Source: DSCS01 sp035391585 (lineage in GTDB: Bacteria; Macinerneyibacteriota; Macinerneyibacteria; Macinerneyibacteriales; DSCS01). From it: a stretch of DNA of 64,000 nt. This document shows positions 51,752 to 59,588 of the stretch, piece after piece; the first letter of the stretch is position 1, and each line of letters begins with the position of its first letter. Under the pieces are notes generated by a model. It saw only the letters and a list, made by a program, of their open reading frames with translations, made no database searches and was not told the origin of the DNA. The stretch covers positions 1 to 64,000 of the forward strand of contig CAZNOX010000002.1 of the NCBI GenBank assembly GCA_964574875.1, in the 5' to 3' direction. A program made the translations under genes and the position numbers.

Positions 51752-54028
51752 CTACAGGTCGTTGATGTCGATATTTTCCTCTTCGGGAGTCTCCGACGTG
51801 TAATCCACAGGCTCCGTCCCCCTGTAGAAATACATGACAACGCCGCCTTCCTGGCTGTCGGGGATCCTCTTCCCGCTCCAGGGGTCCACTCTGACTTCAA
51901 CGATTCCCTCGGGCTTTTCCCAGTCTTTTGTCTCTGTGGATTCATTCAGGTCATTGATGATCGTTGTGAATCCCTCGCCGTGGGCCAGGCCGGCAAACTC
52001 TTTCATACCCAGGGTCTCTTTATAATCGAATCCCATCCAGCTTCCCAGGACATATTCAGGGGTATAGGCCATGAGCCACAGGTCCGAGGCATCATCGGTG
52101 GTCCCGGTCTTTCCGGCGACCACACCCTTGAGGTTGAACGGCGCCTGGCGCAGGAAGGCGACTGTCCCGCTGTCAAAGGGGGCTTTCATCATGTTGTTCA
52201 TGATGAAGGCCGTCTGGGGCGAAAGCACACGGGTGAGCTGCGGGATATTCTCTTTGATGATGCTGCCGCCGGCATCAGTGATCCTTCTGATGAAGATGGG
52301 CTTCACCCGTTCTCCCATATTGGCAAAGGTGCAGAAGGTCCTTGTCAGCTCCAGGGGAGAGACCTCTGCGATCCCCACAGAAAGCGCCGGAACGGCGGAG
52401 ATGGGGCTTTCGATGCCCAGACGGTGAAGATATTCCACAGCTGTCGTGGGGCCGATCTCCCGCATGAGTTTAGCACTCACCACATTGACCGAGAGGCTGA
52501 TGGCGTTGCGTAATGTCATGGGGCCCCTGAACTCGGCATTGTAGTTCCGGACTTTCCACTCCGGAGGATTCTGGTCCGGCAGCGGCCAGACAAAGGGGGC
52601 ATCGATGAAGACCGATGCCATGGTATACTTTTTCGTATCGATGGCTGCTGTATAGAAGAGGGGTTTGACCGTGGACCCGATCTGAAGCCTGGACTGTGTC
52701 GCCCGGTTATACTGGCTTTCCCTGAAATCGGCACCTCCGATGAGAGCGGTGACATATCCTGTCCGGGGGTCCATCCCCACAAAGGCCACCTGGGGAAAGG
52801 GACGCTGTTCCCATAAGACGCCCATGATCTTCTCATCAAAATTAGCCCAGCGGTACTTGACAAAGATCTCATCTCCCGGTTTAAAATGTTCTGCGGGGTC
52901 GAAATCCCACATCCAGTTCTCCCTGTCGATGGGGATGATCCCTGTAAACCCTTTCCCCAGGTCCACTTCCATAATAGAGCTCTTCACCTCTTTGACTTTC
53001 CCTTTGAGGATCATATTGGGATAAAGCTCCTGTTCAAGGTCCTTGAAGTTCTTGAGTTCAAGCGCTTTATAACGGTTCCTCGCTCCGATGTTTTTGAGGT
53101 TGAGGGCCATGGCCTCATTGGCCAGCTCCTGAACATGAGGATCCAGGGTGGTGTAGACATTCAATCCCCCGGTAAAGATGACATCGTCCCCGTACTCTCT
53201 CACCAGCATCCGGCGGACCTCTTCGATAAAATAGGGGGCCAGTTCGTTCAGATGGGATTTCCTGGGTTCCACTTCTATGGGGAGGGCTTCGTAAGTGCGG
53301 TACTCTTCCTCAGAGATGAGCCCCTCTTCCCACATCTTGAAAAGGACAAGGTTCCGCCGTGCAAGAGCACGCTCGGGGTAACTGTAGGGAGAATAGGTGG
53401 GTCCCTTGGCCAGAGCGCCCAGAAGGGCGATCTCGGGAACAGACAGCTCATCGACGGATTTGTTGAAATAACTCTGGGCCGCGGCCCCCACGCCGTAGGA
53501 GCCGTTCCCCAGGTAGATGATATTGAGGTACATGGCCAGGATATCCTCTTTGCTGAAATTGAACTCGATCTTGTAGGCCAGGACCATCTCCCGGATCTTC
53601 CGGGTCATGGTCCGCTCATGAGAGAGATACATGTTCCTGGCAAGCTGCTGTGTGATGGTGCTCCCTCCCTGGACGAGCTGCCCTTTGAAAATATTCTGTG
53701 AGATCGCTCTGAGGATCCCGAAGATATCAATGGCGGAATGGTGATAGAACGAGGCATCTTCAATGGCCAGGAACGCCCCCTTGACAAGAGGCGGGATCTC
53801 CTCAGGCTGAAGGATGACTCTCTTCTCCTTATAAAACTCATAGAGGAGAGTGTCATTGATATCGTAGATCTTTGTCCCCACATAGGGTTCAAAGGCATGG
53901 ATGGAGGCTGATGAGGGCAGGCCTGCCGCCATGATCCCGACGATGCCCAGGATAAGGACCAAGGGCAGGATAAATGTCAGAGAAAAGAGAAACCAGACTT
54001 TCTTTTTGGATGTATACGCATAATTCAT
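51752..54028 (-). CDS. Class A penicillin-binding protein 1A
   Basis: 758-residue bifunctional peptidoglycan synthase. Cytoplasmic start MNYAYTSKKKVWF, a transmembrane helix (about 12-40), a GT51 glycosyltransferase with catalytic Glu in FLAIEDASFYHH and GGSTITQQLARNMYL, an OB-like insert, and a transpeptidase with SxxK in QIGSTVKPLF, SVN-type LSVNVVSA and AGKTGTTDDASD. ATG 54028 follows AAAAAAGGGGTCG; an in-frame start at 54067 is inside the promoter. It heads an operon of metabolic genes. Confidence 0.95.
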   Translation of the reverse strand: MNYAYTSKKKVWFLFSLTFILPLVLILGIVGIMAAGLPSSASIHAFEPYVGTKIYDINDTLLYEFYKEKRVILQPEEIPPLVKGAFLAIEDASFYHHSAIDIFGILRAISQNIFKGQLVQGGSTITQQLARNMYLSHERTMTRKIREMVLAYKIEFNFSKEDILAMYLNIIYLGNGSYGVGAAAQSYFNKSVDELSVPEIALLGALAKGPTYSPYSYPERALARRNLVLFKMWEEGLISEEEYRTYEALPIEVEPRKSHLNELAPYFIEEVRRMLVREYGDDVIFTGGLNVYTTLDPHVQELANEAMALNLKNIGARNRYKALELKNFKDLEQELYPNMILKGKVKEVKSSIMEVDLGKGFTGIIPIDRENWMWDFDPAEHFKPGDEIFVKYRWANFDEKIMGVLWEQRPFPQVAFVGMDPRTGYVTALIGGADFRESQYNRATQSRLQIGSTVKPLFYTAAIDTKKYTMASVFIDAPFVWPLPDQNPPEWKVRNYNAEFRGPMTLRNAISLSVNVVSAKLMREIGPTTAVEYLHRLGIESPISAVPALSVGIAEVSPLELTRTFCTFANMGERVKPIFIRRITDAGGSIIKENIPQLTRVLSPQTAFIMNNMMKAPFDSGTVAFLRQAPFNLKGVVAGKTGTTDDASDLWLMAYTPEYVLGSWMGFDYKETLGMKEFAGLAHGEGFTTIINDLNESTETKDWEKPEGIVEVRVDPWSGKRIPDSQEGGVVMYFYRGTEPVDYTSETPEEENIDINDL

Positions 54029-54065
54029 GATAAACGACCCCTTTTTTCGTGAAGTTATGGTTAAC

Positions 54066-54093
54066 ATTATATAACAGCTCTTCAGGCTGTCAA
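54066..54093 (-). promoter_or_regulatory. Promoter of the pbp1A-rpiB-glyA-nrdR-tlpA operon
   Basis: Minus strand: -35 TTGACA (54088-54093), 16-base spacer, consensus -10 TATAAT (54066-54071), about 37 bases before the pbp1A ATG. Confidence 0.75.
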
Positions 54094-54119
54094 CTTCTTT
54101 AACACGGGACGTTTCAATG

Positions 54120-54142
54120 AAAAAGACGGCCCGCAGGGGCCG
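54120..54142 (-). terminator. Intrinsic terminator of the arsR-type/disulfide oxidoreductase operon
   Basis: Minus strand: stem CGGCCC/GGGCCG with a 4-base loop, then TC and a run of five T. It lies about 20 bases after the stop at 54162 and just before the pbp1A promoter. Confidence 0.65.
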
Positions 54143-54161
54143 CCCGGGTCGTGTACAGGCT

Positions 54162-54842
54162 TCAGGCGAGAAGCCCTTCGATCTTTTCTTTCAGGCTCTT
54201 TTCGGGATATCCCCCCACGATCTCCTCTGTCTCGTTGATGACTGTCTTGGGGACCCCTTCCACTTTATATTTGTCTCCTATGGCGGGAAACTCGGTGACT
54301 TCATAGACTTCAGCCTTGATGTTTTTATTCAGTTTTGCCGCCATGAGCGCGGACAGGGCTGCGGAGGGACAATAGGGACAGCTGGGAGTCACAAAGACTT
54401 TGAAGTTGACCGGAGACGTGATCCCCCTGAGATACTCCTGCATCTCGGGAGAAAAGAGCGGGGCTTCCTCGGCGGAAACGGCACCCAGAGTCTCCAGAAG
54501 ACTTGCAAACTCATATCCCGAGGGAATACCGTAAAAGATCAGCTGCCCCTCTTTCTTTCCGTTGAAGACGATGGCCGGGACATGGTCCACGCCCATCTGA
54601 GCGGCTTTCTTTTCATCGTCAGCCATGTCATGGACGGTGTGTTTCAGACGGGGATCGATCTCCTCCAGCTCCCGGAACATCTCCACGATGGCTTCACAGG
54701 CGGGGCACTCGGACGGGTCTTTCCCCGGGATGATGATCTTTGACCCTTTTTTGATAAACAGATCCACATGGACATCAGCTTTTATCTTCTCTTTGAGGAT
54801 CTTTGCGATCTCCTGCCTGTCCTCTTCTTTGAAAATTCCCAT
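54162..54842 (-). CDS. Double thioredoxin-fold protein (protein disulfide oxidoreductase/glutaredoxin-like)
   Basis: 226-residue cytoplasmic protein with two thioredoxin folds, each with a CxxC: CPAC (Cys46, Cys49) and CPYC (Cys155, Cys158) in FVTPSCPYCPSAA. VDHVPAIVFNG and VEGVPKTVINE are the two cis-Pro loops. This is the build of the PDO family known from thermophiles and of AhpF-like N-terminal domains. ATG 54842 is preferred; the frame extends to 54941 inside the regulator gene. It lies 4 bases after the ArsR-type gene and is presumably controlled by it. Confidence 0.85.
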   Translation of the reverse strand: MGIFKEEDRQEIAKILKEKIKADVHVDLFIKKGSKIIIPGKDPSECPACEAIVEMFRELEEIDPRLKHTVHDMADDEKKAAQMGVDHVPAIVFNGKKEGQLIFYGIPSGYEFASLLETLGAVSAEEAPLFSPEMQEYLRGITSPVNFKVFVTPSCPYCPSAALSALMAAKLNKNIKAEVYEVTEFPAIGDKYKVEGVPKTVINETEEIVGGYPEKSLKEKIEGLLA

Positions 54843-54846
54843 AGAA

Positions 54847-55200
54847 TCATCTCCTTTCGGTTTCGGGGCAGACCTCAAGGCGGGTCCTGGCATCCAGAAG
54901 CCTCTCATGAAACTGCTGCCACTCCTTGTCCCGGTAGACACGGGACAGGATGTCCTGGATCAGCTGTTTCATCTCTCCGGGAAGGTCAGGGTTCAGATAG
55001 TAACCGCTCCAGGTCTTGTAGCGCCGGCTTTTCAGGAGCCGGGCGTCCTTGAGGATCTTGATATGGCTGGACACTGTGGACTGGGACAGGTTGAGTGCCT
55101 GCACCAGCTGACAGGTATAAAACTCATTCTGGCTGCAGGACGCCAGGATATAGAGACGTGTCGTTTCAGACAGCGCCTTGAAGACAGAGACCAGCATCAT
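54847..55200 (-). CDS. ArsR-family winged-helix repressor
   Basis: 117-residue regulator: FKALSETTRLYILASC, then a winged helix with LVQALNLSQSTVSSHIKILKDARLL as recognition helix. Cys22 and Cys30 near the first helices could sense metals or thiols, but a full metal box such as CxCxxC is absent. ATG 55200 has GGAGGGC directly upstream. The neighbour encodes a double thioredoxin-fold protein, so a redox signal is a better guess than arsenic. Probably autoregulated through the palindrome in front of it. Confidence 0.85.
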   Translation of the reverse strand: MMLVSVFKALSETTRLYILASCSQNEFYTCQLVQALNLSQSTVSSHIKILKDARLLKSRRYKTWSGYYLNPDLPGEMKQLIQDILSRVYRDKEWQQFHERLLDARTRLEVCPETERR

Positions 55201-55208
55201 GCCCTCCT

Positions 55209-55230
55209 TATATCGACATCTGTCGATATA
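55209..55230. promoter_or_regulatory. Palindromic operator of the ArsR-family regulator
   Basis: Perfect inverted repeat TATATCGACA-TC-TGTCGATATA (10-bp arms, 2-base centre). It begins in the -10 box and ends 8 bases before the regulator start codon, exactly where an autorepressor would block transcription. Its form resembles operators of ArsR/SmtB proteins. Confidence 0.75.
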
Positions 55231-55256
55231 ATACACCGATTCTGTTTTTTTGTCAA
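55228..55256 (-). promoter_or_regulatory. Promoter of the arsR-type/disulfide oxidoreductase operon
   Basis: Minus strand: -35 TTGACA (55251-55256), 17-base spacer, -10 TATTAT (55228-55233), overlapping the operator. Confidence 0.75.
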
Positions 55257-55269
55257 GCCGGGGGCGTTT

Positions 55270-55818
55270 TCAGCTGAAGATCATGTCGTAAAGAGGCGAC
55301 TGTTCAGCCAGCTCCGGATGCCAGGTGGTGAGCCACACACTCCCCTGGCGGACCACCACAGGATCGCCGCTTGACCTGGCCAGGATGCAGACGTCCCGCC
55401 CGGTGGAAGAGATCCGGGGGGCCCTGATGAAGAGCCCGTGAACGGGAGTCCCGTTCTCATAAAGGATCTCGCGGTATCCGCTCTCCCTGTGGCGGCCGTA
55501 GGCATTCCGCTCCAGAGAAGCATCCACCAGCCCCCGGGGATTTTCTCTCCCGTCCACTTCCCTGGCCAGGAGAAGAGCTCCGGCGCAGATCCCCCACACC
55601 GGGCGCCCCCTTTTTCTCCATGCAGACAAGGCCGTCTGAAAAGAGGGCCGGGTGAAAAACCGTCTCATCACTGTACTCTCCCCACCGGGGAAGATCAAGC
55701 CGTCCAGCCCCTCAAGGTCCTCTCCTGTCACCACAAGGCGTTCCCGCCACCCCCGTTGACGCAGGTGGGGGATATGCTCGCTGCAAGCGCCCTGAAAAGA
55801 GGCCACCCCGATGATCAC
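55270..55818 (-). CDS. pdxT: Pyridoxal 5'-phosphate synthase glutaminase subunit
   Basis: 182-residue class I glutaminase supplying ammonia to PdxS. Start MIIGVASFQGACSEHI, GGESTVMRRF, nucleophile Cys in VWGICAGALLLA, and the His-Glu pair in TTWHPELAEQS. Overlaps pdxS by 4 bases. Confidence 0.94.
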   Translation of the reverse strand: MIIGVASFQGACSEHIPHLRQRGWRERLVVTGEDLEGLDGLIFPGGESTVMRRFFTRPSFQTALSAWRKRGRPVWGICAGALLLAREVDGRENPRGLVDASLERNAYGRHRESGYREILYENGTPVHGLFIRAPRISSTGRDVCILARSSGDPVVVRQGSVWLTTWHPELAEQSPLYDMIFS

Positions 55819-56684
55819 GGATTTCCCCGTCCGCTGATCTTCTCCATGACGGTTCCCATCCCTTTCATGGGAGCTCCCAGATCCTTTGATGAGTCCAGGA
55901 GACGGACAGGGTCGCGGTGGTAGACCACGGCATGGACAATGGCTTCAGCTCTTTTCGCCGGGTCTTCGGATTTGAAGATCCCCGACCCCACAAAGACACC
56001 GTCGGCTCCCAGAAGCATCATCAAAGCCGCGTCCGCAGGTGTGGCAATACCCCCTGCGGCAAAATTGACCACGGGAAACCGCTTGAGAAGAGCTGTCTCT
56101 TCCACCAGCTCCAAAGAGACCCCGTACTCCCTGGCCTTTTTCAGGCGCTCAGAATCATCGGCCCCTGAAAGGCGGGCGATCTCAGAGGTGACAGCGCGCA
56201 TATGACGGACCGCTTCAACGATATTCCCTGTCCCCGCCTCTCCTTTTGTCCTGATCATCGACGCTCCCTCCTGGATCCGGCGGAGAGCCTCTCCGAGATT
56301 TCTTGCCCCGCAGACGAAAGGAATACGAAAAGCCTTCTTATCGATGTGAAACTCTTCATCGGCGGCCGTCAGGACTTCGCTTTCATCGATAAAATCCACA
56401 CCCAGCGCTTCAAGGATCAGGCTTTCTGCAAAATGGCCGATCCGGACCTTGGCCATGACAGGGATGGTCACGGCTTTCATGATCGCCTCGATCATAGCCG
56501 GGTCGCTCATGCGCGCCACCCCTCCCTCCGCCCGGATATCCGCCGGAACCCGCTCCAGGGCCATGACAGCACAAGCCCCTGACCCTTCAGCTATCCTGGC
56601 TTCTTCAGGAGTGGTCACATCCATGATGACCCCCCCTTTGAACATCCCGGCAAAATCCCTGTTGATCCCGTCCTGTTCTTTCAT
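55815..56684 (-). CDS. pdxS: Pyridoxal 5'-phosphate synthase lyase subunit
   Basis: 289-residue TIM-barrel enzyme making PLP from ribose 5-phosphate, glyceraldehyde 3-phosphate and glutamine-derived ammonia. GGVIMDVTTPEEARIAE, VMALERVPADIRAEGGVARM, the catalytic lysines in MAKVRIGHFAE and IRTKGEAGTGN, and VNFAAGGIATPADAALMM are hallmarks. It is transcribed away from pdxR behind a shared operator. Confidence 0.96.
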   Translation of the reverse strand: MKEQDGINRDFAGMFKGGVIMDVTTPEEARIAEGSGACAVMALERVPADIRAEGGVARMSDPAMIEAIMKAVTIPVMAKVRIGHFAESLILEALGVDFIDESEVLTAADEEFHIDKKAFRIPFVCGARNLGEALRRIQEGASMIRTKGEAGTGNIVEAVRHMRAVTSEIARLSGADDSERLKKAREYGVSLELVEETALLKRFPVVNFAAGGIATPADAALMMLLGADGVFVGSGIFKSEDPAKRAEAIVHAVVYHRDPVRLLDSSKDLGAPMKGMGTVMEKISGRGNP

Positions 56685-56750
56685 AAACCCTCCTTTTCTT
56701 TTTTCAGCATCCTGCTATACTTGGTGAAGAGCCACACAAGGCTCAATGTA

Positions 56751-56776
56751 ATAGGACAATAAACACATTGTCCTAT
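56751..56776. promoter_or_regulatory. Perfect palindrome between pdxS and pdxR (probable PdxR operator)
   Basis: ATAGGACAAT (56751-56760), 6-base centre AAACAC, ATTGTCCTAT (56767-56776): ten perfectly paired bases per arm. It covers the -10 box and spacer of the pdxS promoter and ends 17 bases before the pdxR start codon, so one bound dimer could repress both directions. Confidence 0.8.
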
Positions 56777-56784
56777 ATTGTCAA
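56756..56784 (-). promoter_or_regulatory. Promoter of pdxST
   Basis: Minus strand: -35 TTGACA (56779-56784), 17-base spacer, -10 TATTGT (56756-56761). The palindrome lies across it. The leader to pdxS is about 65 bases and ends with AAAGGAGGG. Confidence 0.7.
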
Positions 56785-56793
56785 GGAGGTTTT

Positions 56794-58047
56794 TTGGGTT
56801 ACAGGGAGATCGCCGCTGTGATCTCGGAGAGGATCCGGGACGGAGTTTACCGGCCGGGGGAGCGCCTTCCCACGGTGAGAGAGGCCGCCGCTGAATTCAG
56901 ATGCAATAAGGCGACGGCGCAAAAAGCCTATGATACCCTTCAGAAAGAGGGGGTGATCACCAGTATTGTGGGACGGGGGAGTTTTGTGCCGCGCACCGCG
57001 GCCCTCCCCGCCTCAGGGGCCCTTTTCCAGTCTGCTTATATCTCTCATTCCTTCTTTCCCCACGAGACGTTTTCTGCTCTTCTTCAGGACCTCTTCCGAC
57101 GCGACGGAGCCGCCTGTCTTGAACAGCCTCCACTCCCGGGAGACCCGGCTCTCATCGAAACGCTGAGCCGCTTCTATTCTCTTCCTCAGGAGAGGCTTCT
57201 CATCGTCTCCGGAGCCCAGCAGGGACTGGACATCACCCGCTCTGTCCTTGATATCAGGGACCCCTCCCGGATCATTTTCGAAGACCCCAGCTATCCCGGA
57301 GCGGCGGCCCTCTTCATGCCCGGGAGTTTTGTCCCCATGACCCCGGAAGGCCCGGACCCGCATCTGGTGAGAAAGACAGCACTCCGCACCGGGGCCCGTC
57401 TTCTCTATACCATTCCTTCCGTCCATAATCCCACGGGCTACCGCTATACGCCGCAGGCAAAACGGGACCTCTGCGCTGTTGCCAGGGAAATGGACCTCTA
57501 CCTCATTGAGGACGACTCCCTCTCTGAGTTTTTCCCGGATCCCTCTCCCCGCTTCCTGGACCTGGCCCCTGAACGGACCTTTTACATCAAGTCCCTTGCC
57601 AAATCCACTGTTTCCGGGAACCGGCTGGGGATCCTCGTCCCGCCCCCGCCCTTCTTTCATGCCATGATGACCGCCAAATCCCTCACGGATATCTCCACTT
57701 CGGGGCTTCTGCAGCGCGTGACAGCGCGGTTCATCAGAGACGGCCATTTCCAGGCCTTTGTGGACAGCATCCGCCCTGTTCATGAGAGACGGCGGGAGAA
57801 ACTCAGAAACCTTCTGAAGAGCATTCCTCTCTTTTCTGTTCAGGAGAGTTCTTTCGGGTTCTGGTTTTGGGTCCGCCGGGAGACGGCGTTGGACGTTGCA
57901 GATCCGCCCTGGACAGAAGGACGCTTTTTTTCACCTTCTCCGGGCAACCGCTCTTTTTTCAGGCTGGCCTACATGAATATGGACGACTCGTCCTTTACCA
58001 GGGGCCTTCTTCAACTGAAACGCATGGCTCAGACCATCTCTTCCTGA
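56794..58047 (+). CDS. pdxR: MocR/GntR-family regulator with aminotransferase domain (PdxR)
   Basis: 417-residue regulator: N-terminal GntR winged helix (about 1-70, YREIAAVISERIRDGVYRPG, PTVREAAAEF) fused to a type I aminotransferase-like domain (about 90-415) with VSGAQQGLDITRSVL, YTIPSVHNPTGYRY, LIEDDSLSEF and the PLP lysine in YIKSLAKSTVSGNRLG. Members beside pdxST sense PLP. The start is a TTG with AAGGAGGT four bases upstream; no ATG fits. It overlaps the convergent amidohydrolase gene by 19 bases. Confidence 0.9.
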   Translation: MGYREIAAVISERIRDGVYRPGERLPTVREAAAEFRCNKATAQKAYDTLQKEGVITSIVGRGSFVPRTAALPASGALFQSAYISHSFFPHETFSALLQDLFRRDGAACLEQPPLPGDPALIETLSRFYSLPQERLLIVSGAQQGLDITRSVLDIRDPSRIIFEDPSYPGAAALFMPGSFVPMTPEGPDPHLVRKTALRTGARLLYTIPSVHNPTGYRYTPQAKRDLCAVAREMDLYLIEDDSLSEFFPDPSPRFLDLAPERTFYIKSLAKSTVSGNRLGILVPPPPFFHAMMTAKSLTDISTSGLLQRVTARFIRDGHFQAFVDSIRPVHERRREKLRNLLKSIPLFSVQESSFGFWFWVRRETALDVADPPWTEGRFFSPSPGNRSFFRLAYMNMDDSSFTRGLLQLKRMAQTISS

Positions 58048-59489
58048 CCCTGGGCACGAAAGACGCACTCTCCGGCGATGAATGTCGCCCGGACAGTGAT
58101 GTTTCTGATATTTTCCTGTGTAAAAATATTATCGCTTAAGAGGACAAAATCAGCTCTTTTCCCCGGTGCAATGGATCCAAGGCGCCCTTCGGTGTGTCCG
58201 ATCTGTGCAGCATAAAGGGTGAACCCGCGCACCGCCTCTTCCACGGAAAGCCGTTCGTCCGGGACAGGATGGCCTACGGCTGCTGCGATCCCTCCTAAAG
58301 GGTCCAGAGGAGTGACATTACAATCGGATCCCAGGGCAAAGGGGATCCCCTTCTTTGCAGCGGTTTTGATCCTGTTGATCCCGCCTGCCCGCGTTTTCCC
58401 CAGCCTCTGCTCGTAAAGCCCCCCAGGTTTTCCCCAGTACTCATGGAACATGGGCTGAAAATCAAGCCACAGGCCGAGTTCAGCCATGGTGTCGAAATCT
58501 TTCTCGTCCACCAGGATGGCATGTTCGATGCGGTGTCTCTTCCGTGCATCACGCCCGAGAAGGGAATATCCCCGGACAAGCTGATGCACCGCCCTGTCCC
58601 CGATGGCATGAAAACTCATCTGCAGGCCCGCGTCATGGGCCCGTCGCATAAATGAAAAGAGTGTCTCATCATCAAGATAGAGCCGTCCGGACTCCCCCGG
58701 GGCATCGGCATAAGAGGAGGAGATCGCTGCTGTCCGGGATCCCAGTGACCCGTCGATGAGGATACATCCCCCGATACGCGGAAGGTTTCGTTTCAAGACT
58801 CCGTCGAGGTCCATGACCTGGGGGTAGAGGAGGATGTCAAGAGGCGTCTGCCCCTGCAGTTCAAGAAGAGCGTCGATGTTCTCAAAATCATCCTCCACGC
58901 CCTCCATACTGTGGAGGGCCGTCACCCCTGCCCGGAAGGCCTTCTTTTCCATTTCCCGAAGTCCCCGTCTCTTTTCTTCGAACGAGATGTCTTTCCCGAG
59001 TCTTTTCACCATGGCGTCATACGCCCTGGCCCTGATGAGAGGGGAGCCTCCCCTGATATCATACTTTTTCAGAAATGCCGAATTGACCATCATGGAGTGA
59101 AGGTCGATCCGGGTGATGTAGAACGGCGTATCGCCGGTGACGGCATCCAGCTCCTCAAGAGTGGGAAACCTGTTTTCCCGAAGCTGTGTCTCGTCAAAGA
59201 CACAGGCAAAGGGCTGTTCTGTCCGGGGAGAGTCCAGGGCGCTCCTGATCACTGAAAAGACCTCGTCCAGAGAGGAGGCTCCTGAAAGGTCGGCCCCCAG
59301 GGCGTATAGGCCCGCCGGGAGGATATGAGTATGGGAATCGATGAACCCGGGAACAACCGTCGCCCCGTTGAGGTCCACCTGCTTTTCCCCCGTCCCGGGA
59401 GCGGCAAAACGCCCTCCGCTCACGGTAAAGGTCCGGGTAAACCCCTCCCCTGTGAACACATGTCCGTTGACATAGGTCGTCGTCACCAT
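58029..59489 (-). CDS. Amidohydrolase, YtcJ-like
   Basis: 486-residue metal-dependent hydrolase. VVPGFIDSHTHILPAG gives the HxH metal pair, SFHAIGDRAVHQLV and RIEHAILVDEKDF further ligands, and FALGSDCNVTPLDPLGGIAAAV the closing Asp region; N- and C-terminal strands form the composite beta sandwich. The family includes the N-substituted formamide deformylases; substrate unknown. ATG 59489 is chosen over an adjacent GTG because of GGGAGG spacing. Confidence 0.88.
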   Translation of the reverse strand: MVTTTYVNGHVFTGEGFTRTFTVSGGRFAAPGTGEKQVDLNGATVVPGFIDSHTHILPAGLYALGADLSGASSLDEVFSVIRSALDSPRTEQPFACVFDETQLRENRFPTLEELDAVTGDTPFYITRIDLHSMMVNSAFLKKYDIRGGSPLIRARAYDAMVKRLGKDISFEEKRRGLREMEKKAFRAGVTALHSMEGVEDDFENIDALLELQGQTPLDILLYPQVMDLDGVLKRNLPRIGGCILIDGSLGSRTAAISSSYADAPGESGRLYLDDETLFSFMRRAHDAGLQMSFHAIGDRAVHQLVRGYSLLGRDARKRHRIEHAILVDEKDFDTMAELGLWLDFQPMFHEYWGKPGGLYEQRLGKTRAGGINRIKTAAKKGIPFALGSDCNVTPLDPLGGIAAAVGHPVPDERLSVEEAVRGFTLYAAQIGHTEGRLGSIAPGKRADFVLLSDNIFTQENIRNITVRATFIAGECVFRAQGQEEMV

Positions 59490-59509
59490 CACAGCCTCCC
59501 TTTTTTGAG

Positions 59510-59538
59510 AGTATATCTTTTTTTCATCAGGGAATCAA
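59510..59538 (-). promoter_or_regulatory. Promoter of the amidohydrolase gene
   Basis: Minus strand: -35 TTGATT (59533-59538), 17-base spacer, -10 TATACT (59510-59515), about 20 bases before the start codon. The -35 box is in the tail of the protease terminator. Confidence 0.55.
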
Positions 59539-59569
59539 GAAAGCAGGGAGCGCAGACCGCGCTCCCTGC
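59536..59569 (-). terminator. Intrinsic terminator of the M4 protease gene
   Basis: Minus strand: perfect 11-bp stem GCAGGGAGCGC/GCGCTCCCTGC (59543-59569) with a 5-base loop, followed by TTTCTTG. The T tract is broken but the stem is strong. Confidence 0.7.
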
Positions 59570-59588
59570 CGTGAGCCTTTTTAAAAGA

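Noticed and set aside
51739..51945. N-terminal extension of RpiB by 69 residues
   Set aside because: It lies inside pbp1A, is basic and non-homologous; RpiB homology begins at ATG 51738.
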